A stretch of DNA of 30,000 bases from Chromera velia (GCA_018398765.1 JAHBMJ010005745.1:138832-168831), one strand, 5' to 3'. Positions 11,635-23,456 are shown, counted from the first letter of the stretch. The notes: generated by a model from the sequence alone, not told the origin. A program made the numbers and translations.

Positions 11635-14627
11635 GCTCTCTCCCTCTCTCTCACACACACACACTCCCTCTCTCTCTCTTTCTCTCTCACACACACACAC
11701 ACATACACACATACACACAAAAATGTGGTAGTTATATTAATTGAGGGGATAGACCAAAAAAATATACGTATCGATCTGTTATGCATGTAGTCAAATGCAT
11801 GTATGTATACATGTATACAAAGTTTGCTTCCACTATATAGCTGTATATCTCTTTGATAAGAGCTGTTTGTGTCCTCTCTTCTGCTTGAGTCTGTGCTGGA
11901 AGTGCATTCATCTAAATGTAAAGGACTTGAGGTGACTGTCTTTGCTGCCCGGGCATCCATTTTTAGCCGTTTTTTATAGAGTATATAGGTGTACCTTCAT
12001 CGTTTCTCTTCCTTCTTTCCTTCGTACAAGCCCTTCCATTCATTAAAATGCAGTAATATGAGAATGATGATGTTGCCTACTACAGAGAGTATATCAGATT
12101 TGCACATATCCAAGCATATCAAAATTCTCCTTTGAAATTTGGCAGAAAGTTTCTTGACGAGCATGAATTTATGCTCCACGAGGCATTGAGAGATGTGAAA
12201 AACGGGAACGAATCGTCCAGCTTGCTCAAAGCTCTCCTCAAGGTTGCCAAAAAACATTGTATTATGATATATTATGGTGTATTCCATTGTTTTATAGTCA
12301 AGAGTAAACTATGTTGTAGTGTTTTGCGACGTTTCACTAATGTAGTTTGAAAATGACCGTACACCAGTTTTTATGACATAATACTGGGGCCTTTGTCACC
12401 ATTTGTGAGCAAACTTTCCCCCTTTTTCTTTCCCTTCCCTGCACCACGCCTGCCTGTCCATTTCTTTAACGTTCCTTAAGGTGGTAAGTTAGAAATGTAT
12501 AAGTATCTTGTAGTTTAACTGTACTATAACTATACTAGTTTAGTCTTGCTTTCACGTAAAACATCATTCTCAGACCCTATTATTCAACAGTACGGTATTA
12601 CTAAGTTAAACGGGACTAAGGACTCATATATAAACAGACCTCAGACAGCTTAAAGGTGACTGTCTGCAGGCCAACCATGACGGAATTATACGCTTCAACT
12701 TATGATTAACTTAAAAAGAAAGTGCAAGCAGCTTAACGATGACCTAATATATATATGTTCTAACTTTTGAACTAAAGTCTAACCCCTATCGAGTCGACGT
12801 TGACGTTATCACCTTTAAGAATAGCCAGAGTGAGCTAGGGATTCGCAGCCCTGTTACCAGACTGTCAAAATATAGGCCTGGGTCTGAGTAACTGTTCTTG
12901 CCATTTAATAAAAACTTACAAAATTATCACTAAACAGTAAGCAAAAACCTATTTAAAGTTTATAATAAACTAGACTTATGAATAAAAGGTGGACCCCAAG
13001 TATGCGGTGGTATGTTGTAAACAGCAGGCGGCCTGCCCAACCTAGTAAAATGTGCTTTAATGTGGCGGGGCAGGCCACTCAAACTACACTACAATATAAT
13101 CTACAATGTAGTATACTTTCAGCCAAACTATGGTGTAAAGTTCTTTGGCAACCCTGGCTCTCCTACACCTAGGTTGCAATGACTATCCTAAGTTCGTGAC
13201 CGGTGTGCGGCTTTTGGAGAGAGCCTCCAGAGGTTCAACATGGAATGGCGACACCATGAAGTACGCAGTGAACGTACTGTACTCAGATATCCTTCAACGT
13301 TTAGGGAAGTTGAAAGATCCCAGACCCCCCCATCCCTCTTCCTAGGAGGTTGTGAATGCCCTGAAGGAGCATTCAGGGGTTTGCGGGGGGCAGAGAATGA
13401 TGTCCAAATGGGTGTAGGAGCTTGGACAGGAAGCAAAGGAAGGCCAGTGGTGAAGCGAGAAAAGGAAAAGCATGTCTGAAGTTCGCCCTTCCGGCTTTTT
13501 AGAAGTATTCCGCTGCTGCCTTCTACGATCTAAGAGAACTTCAAGGTGACCATCCCCAACCGGCTCCACTAAACATATACATGGAGACTCATGCATGCAA
13601 ATCAATCAACGATACATAGATCAGTGCACGCATTCTGACAGATCGATAAACAAAAAATACGCGAATGACTGATATACTAGTACACAGACCTTCCTAGAGA
13701 CGTCTACAAAGCCGTATAGAGTGTGTTCATTTCTATGGATAAGTGCGTGTACGAGGAACTTTGATCTAAGCAGGGTGAGTATGATTAGACTGATCTGACT
13801 AGTGATCTGACTGTCATACTCACAACATTAAAGTAGTAAAAAAAAAAGAGGTTGGAGAGCAGGTTAGGACAGGGGGGTTGCAGATGGATCGAAAAATAGA
13901 TGACAGAAAGGGGTGGTGGCATGGATTCATTCCGATTCAAAAATGAATATATGTCTTTCATTGAAGCAGGAGCAAACAAATGAAGGAGTGAATACCACAG
14001 ACTGGTCTACAGTGAGTAAACTTCCTATAATGGACCTACATGTTCAAATTACATACGCATACCTAGACATATACTACAAGCTAGTGTAAAGCGACAGCAT
14101 AAGTAATGGCTCACCAGCGCTTTAACCACTAACACTCCAATTTATTTATTTATTTATTTTTTTGTCTAGTTATTCATATATAGAATTCATGTTTATATTA
14201 TAGTTTTTATTTGAATTCTACTTTGAATTTCTATTTCTACTTCTACTTATGAAGTGTAAAATTTAATTTGAACACAATTTTCAGTTATAAACATCAATTT
14301 TTATCAATACAATGCATGAATAGGGCTTAAAAATGAAACTTTATATTGAACTGTGCTACGAACCGCGGGGCAACCGGGCAAATGATTAATATTCGATCAT
14401 ATCCTGTCCTGTCATGGTTGAATTGCTACTTAATGTGATTGATGATTCAAAATTTTTAAAAGTTATATTTTTTTTTTTAAATTAAGTTAAGAAAAAAAAA
14501 TATATATCAAAGTTTTTTGAAATTCTTACACTTAGGACCGGCTTTGTAGTTGTAATTCTATATAATTCTATAATGGATAATTGATTTTTGCGGTTTATCA
14601 ATTTGGACTTGCGAGTGACTCGGAATG
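11023..14627. other. A+T-rich region without a supported gene
   Basis: Base composition shifts visibly to A+T from about 11200, with homopolymer A/T runs and TTTATTTA near 14140-14165 and 14460-14510. It includes the compound (CT)n/(CA)n array at 11565-11719. One plus-strand frame near 12132-12240 looks protein-like (FLDEHEFMLHEALRDVKNG) and ends at a possible donor AAG|GTTGCC. It has no partner exon I could find. The G+C-richer island at about 13140-13600 also lacks a recognisable gene. Confidence 0.5.
11565..11719 (+). repeat. Compound (CT)n and (CA)n microsatellite
   Basis: Long CT tracts are interrupted by CA tracts and short TACACACA units. Long Ser/Leu or Arg/Glu frames over it are artefacts. 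Confidence 0.97.
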
Positions 14628-14860
14628 TTAATTCACAAAAGCTGTAGAAACTGTGCCGTTAGATGAAAACCGATCTCGATTGGAGCAATCACTCCTTTTT
14701 GCGCTTCCAATCTCATCTGCGGAAACTTGAAGTAGAGTAGAAGAGCACGAAGGAGGAGGAACAAGCTTTCTCCCAAAATGCGCCTCGATGCTGTCGGTAT
14801 CCACAAACAAACGCACCTGCACGTCGGCATTCGGAGTCACCCATATACGACACACCACAC
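14628..14860 (-). CDS. Candidate terminal exon of the F-box-like gene
   Basis: It follows the acceptor TTTGTCGCAG and must be entered with one base carried over. It reads VVCRIWVTPNADVQVRLFV, DTDSIEAHFGRKL and on to TAA at 14630-14628. The other two frames close or look non-coding. Linking it to the upstream exons is inference. Confidence 0.45.
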
Positions 14861-17800
14861 CTGCGACAAAGAAGCTGATGGCTGACTAAATTGACCTCAG
14901 CCAAGCAGAAAATGTTAACACTACTGACAGGACCTAAGTAAAGGACGATGAAAAACAACCAAGCTCTATTGGATAAGATCGTGAGATGTTTGTCCGGCAT
15001 CTGCAGTTGTTTCTGCTCTTCTGGTCCTTATATGCTTTCCGTCCCTCCTTCCGACCGTCCGTTTCCTCGCAAAGGTGTCTTCCAGATACATGCAACCCCA
15101 CTCGTTTCAACGCATTCCAAATTGAATTCGCAGGAGACCCAAACGCCAGACCGATCGACCCCAACACATTCGATTCACTTCAATTCAACGTGTCTATCCA
15201 GGCAGCACAAAAAGGACCAGACAAAGACAAAGAGAAGTCAAGACAAAAAAACAGAAGGGGACTCGCTATTCCTTGCATCGAATCCTTCATTTTTCAGAAC
15301 TGGAGAATCACGCCATCTGACCTCATTGAGCATTGTCGACACTTTCTGACTACCCTCCGCACCTCCCTTGCCCCTGTCCCCTGGAAGGACACGTTTCGCA
15401 ATCTGAAGGCCCAAAACACCAAAACCTGCGTCCCCGCAGTGTGCGTGAAGGAGACTTCCTCTCCCCCCCCCTCTCCTCCCTCCTTCCGTAGCTCCCCCCC
15501 CGCTGTGCAGCCCACACCCAGAGGGAGAGGAGGAACGCAGGTCTGTTTCGAATTCCGCATCCTCTTCCTCGAAGTGGCCTTGCTGCAGGCTCGAAGGAAG
15601 GAAGGGAGGAAGGAAGACCGGAATCGAGGAAGGAAGCGGGAGATCCACAATCAATCAACCGACTGACTGAAAACAGACCCACAACAAAACCACTCCCAGT
15701 CCAGACACTCCATGGAGACAGGAGGAAGTTACGCAAAGGAAGCATACAGCGAGAAGAAATGCCAACAGAATGTGCGGCCTTGCTCCCTGATTTGCTCACT
15801 GCCTCTTCTTCTCCAAATCCATTCCAGCCAACAATTCCCCTTCTCTACCCACCCACCCACCCACCTACGTACCTGTAAGTCAAAATCCACTCCCCCCTCC
15901 TCCGCGGCATCCCGCAGACTGAGGCTGTTGAACTCCAGCGACTCGTCCCACCGTCTCTCTCTGGACACCAACACCTGCACACAAAAGCATGAATGAGTGT
16001 GTGTATGTATTTATGGGTGTGCGGGGGGGGGAGGGGCAGAGAGAGGGGTCAAACGTAAAAAGGGACGGAAGATTCCTCGACTTTGAGAGGAACGAAAGCC
16101 ACGATGGTCCAAGACAATTCTTTCAGAAAAATATGCCTCCAAAGAACTCTTGTCAGATGAGAGAACAGTGAGAGAAACAGCACATCAATCATGCTGCATG
16201 CCCAGTGCATATTCGGAAAAGAGCTGCAACGAAGTCATCAACTTGCGTCTCCACTTCGGAGTGCCCCGTCACCCACCGTCTCCCATCCACCCACCACTAT
16301 ACCCACCTTGTGCGAGACTGCGTTCGAGGAAATCCACTCAATCGGACGAGAGCCGCACCACACGACCTGGAGATACGCAGCGAAACGAGGTACCCGTAAG
16401 GAGAGATCGTCTTGAATTCACGAAGCAGCCAAAAGGTAGTTCGGATGTCCAATTCTCACACACCAAATTTTCTTTCTTTCGATCAGCCGCTGTCTTCTCT
16501 CTTCCTTCTCATCAGGATGGGCGACTTTCACAATCTGTTGCTCCGCTCCTTTCTAGTGCCTCTGTCTCCTTTCTCCCCTTCCCCCCTCCCTCCCAACCTC
16601 AATCGTATATGATATTTCGGAGAGAGAAGAGTTTGAGAATTGACAGCGAGCCAAACAGGGGGTGGGCAGATGCAGTCACACGATTCATGAATGCAGGCAC
16701 GGAAATTCAAGGAAGGAAGCCGAGGGGGGGGGGCACTCACCTCCCCGAATTCATCCCAGAGACAAAAGTCCAAAAACGTCACACCCGGAAATTTCACAGG
16801 GAACACGCCCTGCAAAAAAAAGCAATCAGAACGTGGAAGCAGACAGACATGCAAGCAATACTTCCTTCCAGGTGTGGCAGCAGTTTGTACCGAAACAACG
16901 GCAGAGAAAAGTGAAAAAATCTCAGCAGTCATTTGGAGTTTGGGCAGGATTCACCAGCTCTCATGCAGTGAGAGTGGATCTATCTGCTTGAAGAATCGGC
17001 AAATTCATTCCACATGCCCACGGCAAAGACGCATGCAGGATGTTTTGTTTCCAAATTCATGAGAGTATGCATGATTACACTGTTTGCACCGGTCTAACAA
17101 TGCTGCATGGGGCCTGACTAACTCACTGACTGACTGACTGCATCGAGACGGAGAGACAGATCAACGGGGGCCGACGCCTTCCTCTCCCCCTCCAGCTGAC
17201 GAGCGCGTGCCTTGACTGCATGCGAGACGGGAGCCAGAGAGCGTGCACGCCCCCGTGTTTGTGCACTCTTTGCCTCTCCTCTTCGTCCCTCTCTCGGGTC
17301 CGGCTTTTCCTCTGCTGAGGGTGCAGCAGGCAGCTTTGCTTTCGTCCTCATCCGATTCGGGGGTGGTAGTGAGGGGGGCTGAAGGAAAAGCGGGGGAATC
17401 TCTCCAGAGTGGTGGGCACTCAAGGGAGAGTACATGATATGCAGGGCCGCTGTGTGTGAGCCTTTTGGTTTCTCTCTCTGGCTGTCCTTCCTTCTACTCA
17501 GCTGTGTGACTTGATGGGTTGAAGAAGCCTTGGGGACGGAAATTATTGGGTTCGGAATTGCTTTCAGGAAAGGAGAGACGGAAAGACCAAGACGAGGTAC
17601 GACAGCGGCGTCCTCCTCATCTTCCGACTTCATGGTGAGACGGTCATTCCCCACTTCGGAACCCCCGCTCCCCCTCCCTTCCTTCGAATTGTTCTTGGAG
17701 ACCGACAAAGAAGAAGAAGAAGAAACAGAAGAAGAATTTGAAGGCAAAAAGGAGCCCGGCTTTCCCTGGAGAGTCACGAGACTCAGCCCCTCAGCCTCTA

Positions 17801-18130
17801 TCACCCCGGGTGTCCTCTCTTTTCCAAGCAGCAGATGACGGGCGTCGAAGTTTCTGAAGCAGGTGTGTACAAGGCTTCCCGTCTCAGAACGGAGAGCGAG
17901 GTCGAGAGAAAAACCACGCAGTCCAAACCTGCATATGAATACGTGGAGTGCACGCATGAATACGTACAGACAGGCAGAAATTGAGCAAGTGCTCTTTTAC
18001 TCAGATAAAGAGGAAGGCACACAGAGAAAAAGGTGGACCACCGGAGAGGCGGGCAGACTCTATAGCAGTACCAAAAAGCAAACTGAGAGTCACTCAAGCA
18101 GATTGACTCATTGTTTTATCCTTTTTTCGC

Positions 18131-18177
<47 letters not shown>

Positions 18178-20553
18178 AAACACACGCATGCACACACACA
18201 GACACACACAGACAGAGTGTGCACCTATTTCTTTTTCCCCCCTTCAAACAGATAAGACGGGCAGACAGACACAGAGACAGACAGACTATATGTTTCTTCT
18301 TCTCCCTTCTTTTCTTCATGGACACAATAGACAAAAAGAAAGAAAGCAACAAAGACAAAGGAACATCACGACAACTCAGACAAAGTGGGCAGGGGGCCCG
18401 AAAGGTGAGAGTTAAGCGCCCCTTGCCTCTCCACCTCCCGACAGACTTTCACGTGATCACTGGTTTCACACGCTACTCCTCTGCTGCTTCCACGCAAGAC
18501 AAGAAAGAGAAGAAAAGAAAACAAGGCAAGAAAAACCAACAAAAATTAAAAATGACAATAAAACGAAAAAAGAAAACTGCACGTGGGGACCGGCACCGTC
18601 ATGTTCTTTAGACAGAGGTGGGGGGGTGGGGGGGCGTCCCTGCGGAGGGGGATTTCTTCTGATGCTGTGTCAGACAGACAGACAGACATCGGATCGAGAT
18701 CGTCATCTGCCGCCTCCTTCCTCTCACCCCCAGGCGCTCCAGAGAGAAGCGACGCCAGCACCTCCTGCAGATTTATATTATGTATAAATTGAGTGAATAA
18801 TGCATTCGAGGACCAGAGGAGAGCAGCGGAGAAGAGAGAATTTGAAATTTCACGCTCGCGGATGTCCATCCAAGCTCAAAGCACCAAAGCAACCTGCAGT
18901 GAGTTCTGAGCAATCCCAATCTCCTTATCCGAACAGCACAGATCGCTTCATGTGTTTCTCTTCCTTTGCACACTCACCGCTTCCCTCCATGCAGCTTCTC
19001 TCTGTGCAGACTGAAATTTTGAACACGCTGATGAACTTCTACATGTCAGGATTGCTTGCAGATAGATCAAATCGGAATATGTTGATGATGCCATTGATTT
19101 GCATGCCTGGTTTTATTGTATGACTTTCCGTACAAGAATCAAGCAGCATGAATTTTGAAAGTCGCCCCTCCCACCCACCCACCCACCCACAAGCTCAAAA
19201 GCCGACCTTCAGATGGACATGGAACCACAGAGCTCCACACCGTTGCTCGAACTTCATTTCGAACAACTCGGACCCCCCCCCTTCTCCTTCATTCTCGAAT
19301 GAGGCCAAAACGACGGACCCAGACGGATCCCTCAAAAGCCTTACGGTCTCCCCACTACCCCCCATTCCAGCTTCACCACAAGAACCCACCTGCCGAAGCC
19401 CTGTCCAAAATCCCTGCACCCGAGGACGGACGCAGGCAACAGGGACACACAGAGAAACCCACCTTCGGGCCCGGACCCAAAGTTCAATCCGCTCAATGGC
19501 AGGCTGACCCTTCTTTCTCTGCCGACACCCTCCACACACCTCTTCTAACGGTGCCTGTGCAGCCACCACATCACCCCTTAGCACAACCCCCTTGTCCCCC
19601 CCCCCCGATCGACTTGGAATTGCTATCCTTCGTGCGACTCCAAGGCTGGCAGCCTCAGCTGCGTCAAACACGAACAGCCAAGTGAATTCAAGCCCCACTT
19701 GATTCGCCACTTTCCTCCAATGAACGAGCCCGTCCGGACGGAGTAAGACTGCTCTCTCTTTCGAGAACCTCTTCGGGCCTTTGGGGGGAAGCAAAAGTGA
19801 AGCAAAACGAGAATAATCCGTCACTTTCAACCCACGCCTCTCCGAAACTAGGGCAGCACGAGCGGCTCGTCCCTTGAGGTCTGTGGTTTCCGTTTTTCTG
19901 TTCTGCTTCTCTGTATGATGCTGCTGCGTCTCCCCCTTGAATTTTCCCTTTTCCCTTTCCTGGCGTTGCCTATGCCTGATGAGGAGGTGAGTCCAGCAGG
20001 GTGATTCCAGAGTTGCCTCTAAAAGGCAGGACTTCGTAGCAGACAAATTGAGAAGACACTGAAGACCTCCGAATGCAAAGACTTTGTGTATCATGTCGGG
20101 GAGTAAGGCCTCGAGGAGATCGACGGGCTTGTTCCTGATTGCGTGCTGCCTCTGGACGCGTAGAGACGGCATCATTCGCATTTGCAAGGAAACTGTGGGG
20201 GGCGGTGGTTCGATAGAAAAGATATCTGAAGGAAGGGCATCATCGTGAGGGGATGCGCTCTCCGTGCAATCGGCCTCTCTTTCACTGGGGTTCCCGGTCG
20301 GGGAGGATCTAGCTGTGCCTGTCCCGGTGCTTCGACAAGGTGTGCTGGTGGCACCGCTACGGGAGGGTGCGGCTGTTGATTTTTCTGTTGTCTGCAGTCT
20401 GCCTTTGGGTTGCACGCTGAGAGGTGCACGCTTTGGCCGAAAGAGGGGTCGAGCGTTCTGCACCGTCGTTCTGTTGGCTTGGTTTTGCGATGCTCCACCT
20501 GCTGTCACAGGAAGGGGGTTCGTTGTCCGTCTCGATGCTGAGGCCTGTTTCAT
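14628..20553 (-). CDS. F-box-like protein of unknown family (multi-exon gene model)
   Basis: I assembled this model from phase-compatible exons: 20553-19207, 18764-18688, 17928-17139, 16809-16741, 16366-16307, 15974-15873, then 15582 to an unresolved end, and 14860-14628 with a TAA stop. The first six join into 815 codons with no stop. The first exon carries an F-box-like motif (LPDMIHKVFAFGG...LLNLSATKS...W), so a role as substrate adaptor of an SCF-type ubiquitin ligase is possible. The rest of the protein is unrecognised: a Ser-rich, low-complexity middle, then conserved-looking short exons (VTFLDFCLWDEFGE, VVWCGSRPIEWISS, LVSRERRWDESLEF). ATG at 20553-20551 is the first in-frame start after an upstream stop, but an upstream exon is not excluded. 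The junction between the seventh exon and the last is not settled; the end and the start may belong to different genes. Confidence 0.5.
15300..15582 (-). CDS. Candidate seventh exon region of the F-box-like gene (3' end unresolved)
   Basis: After the acceptor GCCTGCAG the frame reads QGHFEEEDAEFETDLRSS and stays open to about 15238, through a G-rich stretch that makes the donor hard to place. An alternative nearby exon starts after the acceptor ACGCAG at about 15447 and reads VLVFWAFRLRNVSFQGTGA before a possible donor GTGCGG. Either or both may be used. A 226-codon plus-strand frame (14986-15666) is antisense to this and is probably not coding. Confidence 0.35.
15873..15974 (-). CDS. Sixth exon of the F-box-like gene
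   Basis: 34 codons in phase 0/0, with acceptor GTGTGCAG and donor GTACGT. It reads VLVSRERRWDESLEF and ends in GGVDFDLQ. The donor is followed at once by a (GGGT)n run (plus-strand 15848-15864). Confidence 0.6.
16307..16366 (-). CDS. Fifth exon of the F-box-like gene
   Basis: 20 codons in phase 0/0, with acceptor ATCTCCAG and donor GTGGGT. It reads VVWCGSRPIEWISSNAVSHK. It is too short to stand out as an open frame and was found from its splice sites and phase. Confidence 0.55.
16741..16809 (-). CDS. Fourth exon of the F-box-like gene
   Basis: 23 codons in phase 0/0, with a strong acceptor (long T-run then GCAG) and donor GTGAGT. It includes VKFPGVTFLDFCLWDEFGE. Confidence 0.65.
17139..17928 (-). 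CDS. Third exon of the F-box-like gene (Ser-rich)
   Basis: 263 codons plus one carried base. It starts FGLRGFSLDLALRSETG, passes a Ser run with acidic and Pro-rich patches and ends LRLDA. The donor is GTCAGTCAGTCAGTGAGT, again a tandem of the donor tetranucleotide. Composition suggests a disordered linker. The long open frame and matching phases at both ends support coding. Confidence 0.55.
18133..18214 (+). repeat. (CA)n microsatellite
   Basis: A CA dinucleotide tract with ATAC/ACAG interruptions, in an intron of the minus-strand gene model. On the coding strand it is (GT)n. Confidence 0.97.
18688..18764 (-). CDS. Second exon of the F-box-like gene
   Basis: It follows the acceptor ATCTGCAG and reads EVLASLLSGAPGGERKEAAD. 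It can end at GTCTGTCTGTCTG (phase 2), which joins in frame to the next exon. A competing strong donor GTGAGA at 18727 would end in phase 1 and does not join to the third exon as modelled. Confidence 0.45.
19207..20553 (-). CDS. First exon of the F-box-like gene
   Basis: 449 codons from ATG at 20553-20551 (context GAAATGA) to ...FHVHLK, ending at a possible donor GTCGGC. The frame extends to a stop just upstream at 20628-20626. Residues about 151-190 match the F-box pattern: Leu-Pro, hydrophobics of KVFAF, LLNLSATKS, and the Trp at position 187 followed by THLL. Flanking parts are basic and Ser/Thr/Pro-rich. The donor is followed by a (GGGT)n run (19174-19195 on the plus strand). Some internal introns may have been missed in such a long exon. 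Confidence 0.6.
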
Positions 20554-20864
20554 TTCGGCTGAAAACGAATGTAGACGGACGACGCAACAGTTGCAGCAAC
20601 ACCCACTTGTGAACCTGGCAACCAATTAAGCCATCCCCAGAGACACTCCTTTTGCTGACATGAAGCTTGCATACGACTCCATATGTAGCCTGACATCCAG
20701 GGATGGACCAGTTGAAGCCCACTTCATCGAATTGCATTCCGGATCCGTTGTCAAAACTTTCCAATGATCCGTCCATCTGTCCACCCTAGCTCGATATAGC
20801 TCGATCAGTGATCGCGATCGACATGTCATGCATGCAGATCGCGCAACCGCGGTACCGTGTTCAA
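20554..20864. other. 5' flank of the minus-strand gene
   Basis: No separate gene is seen. It contains GATCGCGATCGACATG-like palindromic sequence near 20811-20830 and directly borders repeat family A. It may hold promoter elements of the minus-strand gene, but no TATA-like box is convincing. Confidence 0.4.
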
Positions 20865-21170
20865 TCGCCTCGGGGGGCAGCTCAGCTCTGCTGAGATCAG
20901 CCGAGAGGCCCTGAGATCGCACGGATCCGCATAACGCATTTTTTCATTTTTTGGGGCCGGGGGGTTGGTTCGGTTCTGTCTCTGTCCGTCCGTCACGGTG
21001 TCGCCCAAATTCCAAAATGTGCCCCTCAAGCAAGTCGCACGGAGCAGCGATCGCATTATCGCCTCGGGGGGCAGCTCAGCTTTGCTGGGCTCAGCCGAGA
21101 GGCCCTGAGAACGCACGCAGTCGCATATCGCGCTCTTCAAATTTTGGGGGGGGAGATCGATGTAACGCTT
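20865..21170 (+). repeat. Repeat family A, locus 2 (one full, one shortened unit)
   Basis: Units start at 20865 and 21059 (period 194 bp); the second stops after its G-run. Sequence, order and orientation match locus 1, without the extra 12-mers. Confidence 0.9.
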
Positions 21171-21299
21171 AAATATGCGGCAGAAATCGGATCTCGACGT
21201 GCGTGCGTCACTGCGCGTGCGTCATTTCCACTATAATTAATCGGGTATTCTTGCATGCATCGATCGATTGACAGCATGCATTATATTTTGGTGTTCACT

Positions 21300-21896
21300 C
21301 GTGCGTGTTGCCGTGGCCCCCGCCCCATGGCAGCACACAAGACATGCCTAAGCCCCCGATGGTGTGCACCAATCAAATATGAGCGGACCCCCTAAATGGC
21401 CCCCCGAGGCACTCACCCAACTGGTTGGGTGTATCCCGTAATTATATACTTCGCTCCTCATGATACGTGCCCCTCAAGTAACTCGCACGGAGTTGCATGT
21501 GCGCGGTCCCGAAAAGCATATTTTGCGCACGTTGCCGTGGCCCCCGCCATTTGCCCATGCATGCATTGCAGGCAAGACATGCCTGATGCTTTGCATCAAT
21601 CAAATTATGGCCGACCCCCTAAATGGCCCCCCGAGGCACTCACCCAACTGGTTGGGTGTATCCCGTAATTATATACTTCGCTCCTCATGATACGTGCCCC
21701 TCAAGTAACTCGCACGGAGTTGCATGTGCGCGGTCCCGAAAAGCATATTTTGCGCACGTTGCCGTGGCCCCCGCCACTTTGCACAGGCAAGACATGCCCA
21801 GGTCGATCCCTGATGCTTTGCATCAATCAAATTATGGCCGACCCCCTAAATGGCCCCCCGAGGCACTCACCCAACTGGTTGGGTGTATCCCGTGCA
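21300..21896 (+). repeat. Repeat family B, locus 2 (partial unit plus two 227-bp units)
   Basis: A partial unit (about 21300-21437) is followed by two nearly identical units with a period of exactly 227 bp between 21438 and 21665. The second differs mainly between 21777 and 21815. Because 227 is not a multiple of three, the similar open frames over it do not encode one repeated protein. Confidence 0.93.
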
Positions 21897-22454
21897 TGCA
21901 TAAAATAAAATTCTTATAATATATATATCTTTTCTTCTCCGTGTGCTGTGCATTCATTGCATATGAGAAGCGACCGCTTGAAGTGTGCTCGTATACATAT
22001 ATAAGATACCTAAGGCCCTGATAGCCAATAGTACCACTCTACAAGGACGGATCTCGCTCAGTGTCTGCATTTCGGTCGAAAACTTCGCTTGAGAACTCGA
22101 TCGGACGACCGCATGCACGCCAGACACAAAGTTGCAGTCTGGCTGTCTTCTATCTTTGCAGAAACACTTTGAATGACCTGCAGCGTAGAATCCACTTTGT
22201 GCAGTTTCCGACGTACCTCTCTTCCCTGCTATCTGTGCCGCTGATAGCTAAAGAGACCATTCGACTGGTTTACCAGCCAACGGTTTCGTTAAGAAGGGAA
22301 GGGAGGTTTCTTCTATTCGGAGTCTACTTCGACAGACCTTGAAAAGGCAGACGGAAATCCGTTCCGGTACATTTCGTGAGGTGCCTTGGCATCGTGCATG
22401 TGACCTGGCTGATCCCTAGCCGAACCATGTTCTGGAGTTGCTGCACTGATTGCC
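21897..22454. other. Upstream region of the CBS gene
   Basis: It starts A+T-rich (TATATATAT near 21920) and then is unique sequence. A 93-codon plus-strand frame (22061-22342, reading SAFRSKTSLENSIGR near its start) has ordinary composition, but I recognise no family and find no phase link to the CBS exons. It could be 5' leader, an upstream exon or chance. Confidence 0.4.
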
Positions 22455-22544
22455 ATGGGCGCGGACAAGAGCAGCGAACCGAGCTCGTTCCGGTCAGAAT
22501 GCATGTTCTGTGCCCCGTCTACTGCACAGTGCTCGTTCCCGCAT
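22455..22544 (+). CDS. Tentative first exon of the CBS gene with N-myristoylation-like start
   Basis: ATG in good context (GCCATGG) opens MGADKSSEPSSFRSECMFC. A possible donor at CAT|GTCACC ends it in phase 0, matching the next exon across a short 76-nt intron. Gly2 with Ser6 fits the general N-myristoylation pattern, so membrane attachment is possible. The donor is weak and the true start could be further upstream. Confidence 0.4.
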
Positions 22545-23380
22545 GTCACCCAGTTCTCCCCGCCCTCTCAAGCACATCCACGTCTTTCCTCTTCCTCCCG
22601 TTCTTCCCTGTGATGTGCAGGTAGCCCCAGCCAGCAGCTGTGAATATGAAGGAGTGGAAGAACAGACTAAGGGTCAGAGGGGGGTTCGTCTGGCGGTGGC
22701 TGAGGACGTGGAGGCCGAGAAGGAATCGCAGAAGGCCTGGGGAAGAGCAGGGGCCCGGAAGATCCGCACGGGAACCGGACGTTTCTCTCCTGGGCAGGCA
22801 AAGGCCATTAGATCGGCAACTGCTGATATCTCGGAGAGGGGAGAGCAAGAGGATGACTTTGAAGCTGAGCAGAGCCTCGCAGGGGGAGCGCTAGGGGGAG
22901 GGGGGGACTCTCCGGGATCACAAAGGAGAACAATCAAGGAAGCGGGAACACTGGCGGAACTTTGGGGAAAACCGATCGCCGAGGTTGGTCTTCCTTCCTT
23001 CCTTTGGGTTCGATCTCTCTCTCTCTCTATGAATTTGTGGTGGGACGCTCTTGGGACTGACGGCCTGGTGGGGTGCTGGTGAAGTTGTTGAGGCACAGAG
23101 AGGCGCGCTGAAGAAGAGACAGAAGCGTGCAAGAATGAAAGAGTGAGGGCGGACCAAAACGGGAGGAGGAGTCGAGATGCGCAACGGAGAAGGAGAGAAG
23201 GAGAGGGAGGGCGGAAGGGAGGGAGGGAGGGAGGGAGGGAGGGAGGGAGAGAGACGGACAATCCCTCGAGCAGATTTTCTCTTCAGAATCCTCACTGCTC
23301 TCTCCCGACGGCTTTTGCTCTGTCCCTGTATGTGTGCATGGGTATTTATATGTATATTTCCAAGTGTGTGAACCAACGGG

Positions 23381-23456
<76 letters not shown>

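Noticed and set aside
11502-11960. Open frames over the CT/CA array
   Set aside because: They are low-complexity products of the microsatellite.
14986-15666. 226-codon plus-strand ORF
   Set aside because: It is antisense to phase-supported minus-strand exon sequence, its end is Arg/Lys/Gly repeat from purine runs, and I see no domain. It cannot be fully excluded.
21396-21919. Repeated protein-like frames in family B
   Set aside because: The unit is 227 bp, not a multiple of three, so the same peptide appears in shifted frames. The frames follow from the DNA repeat.
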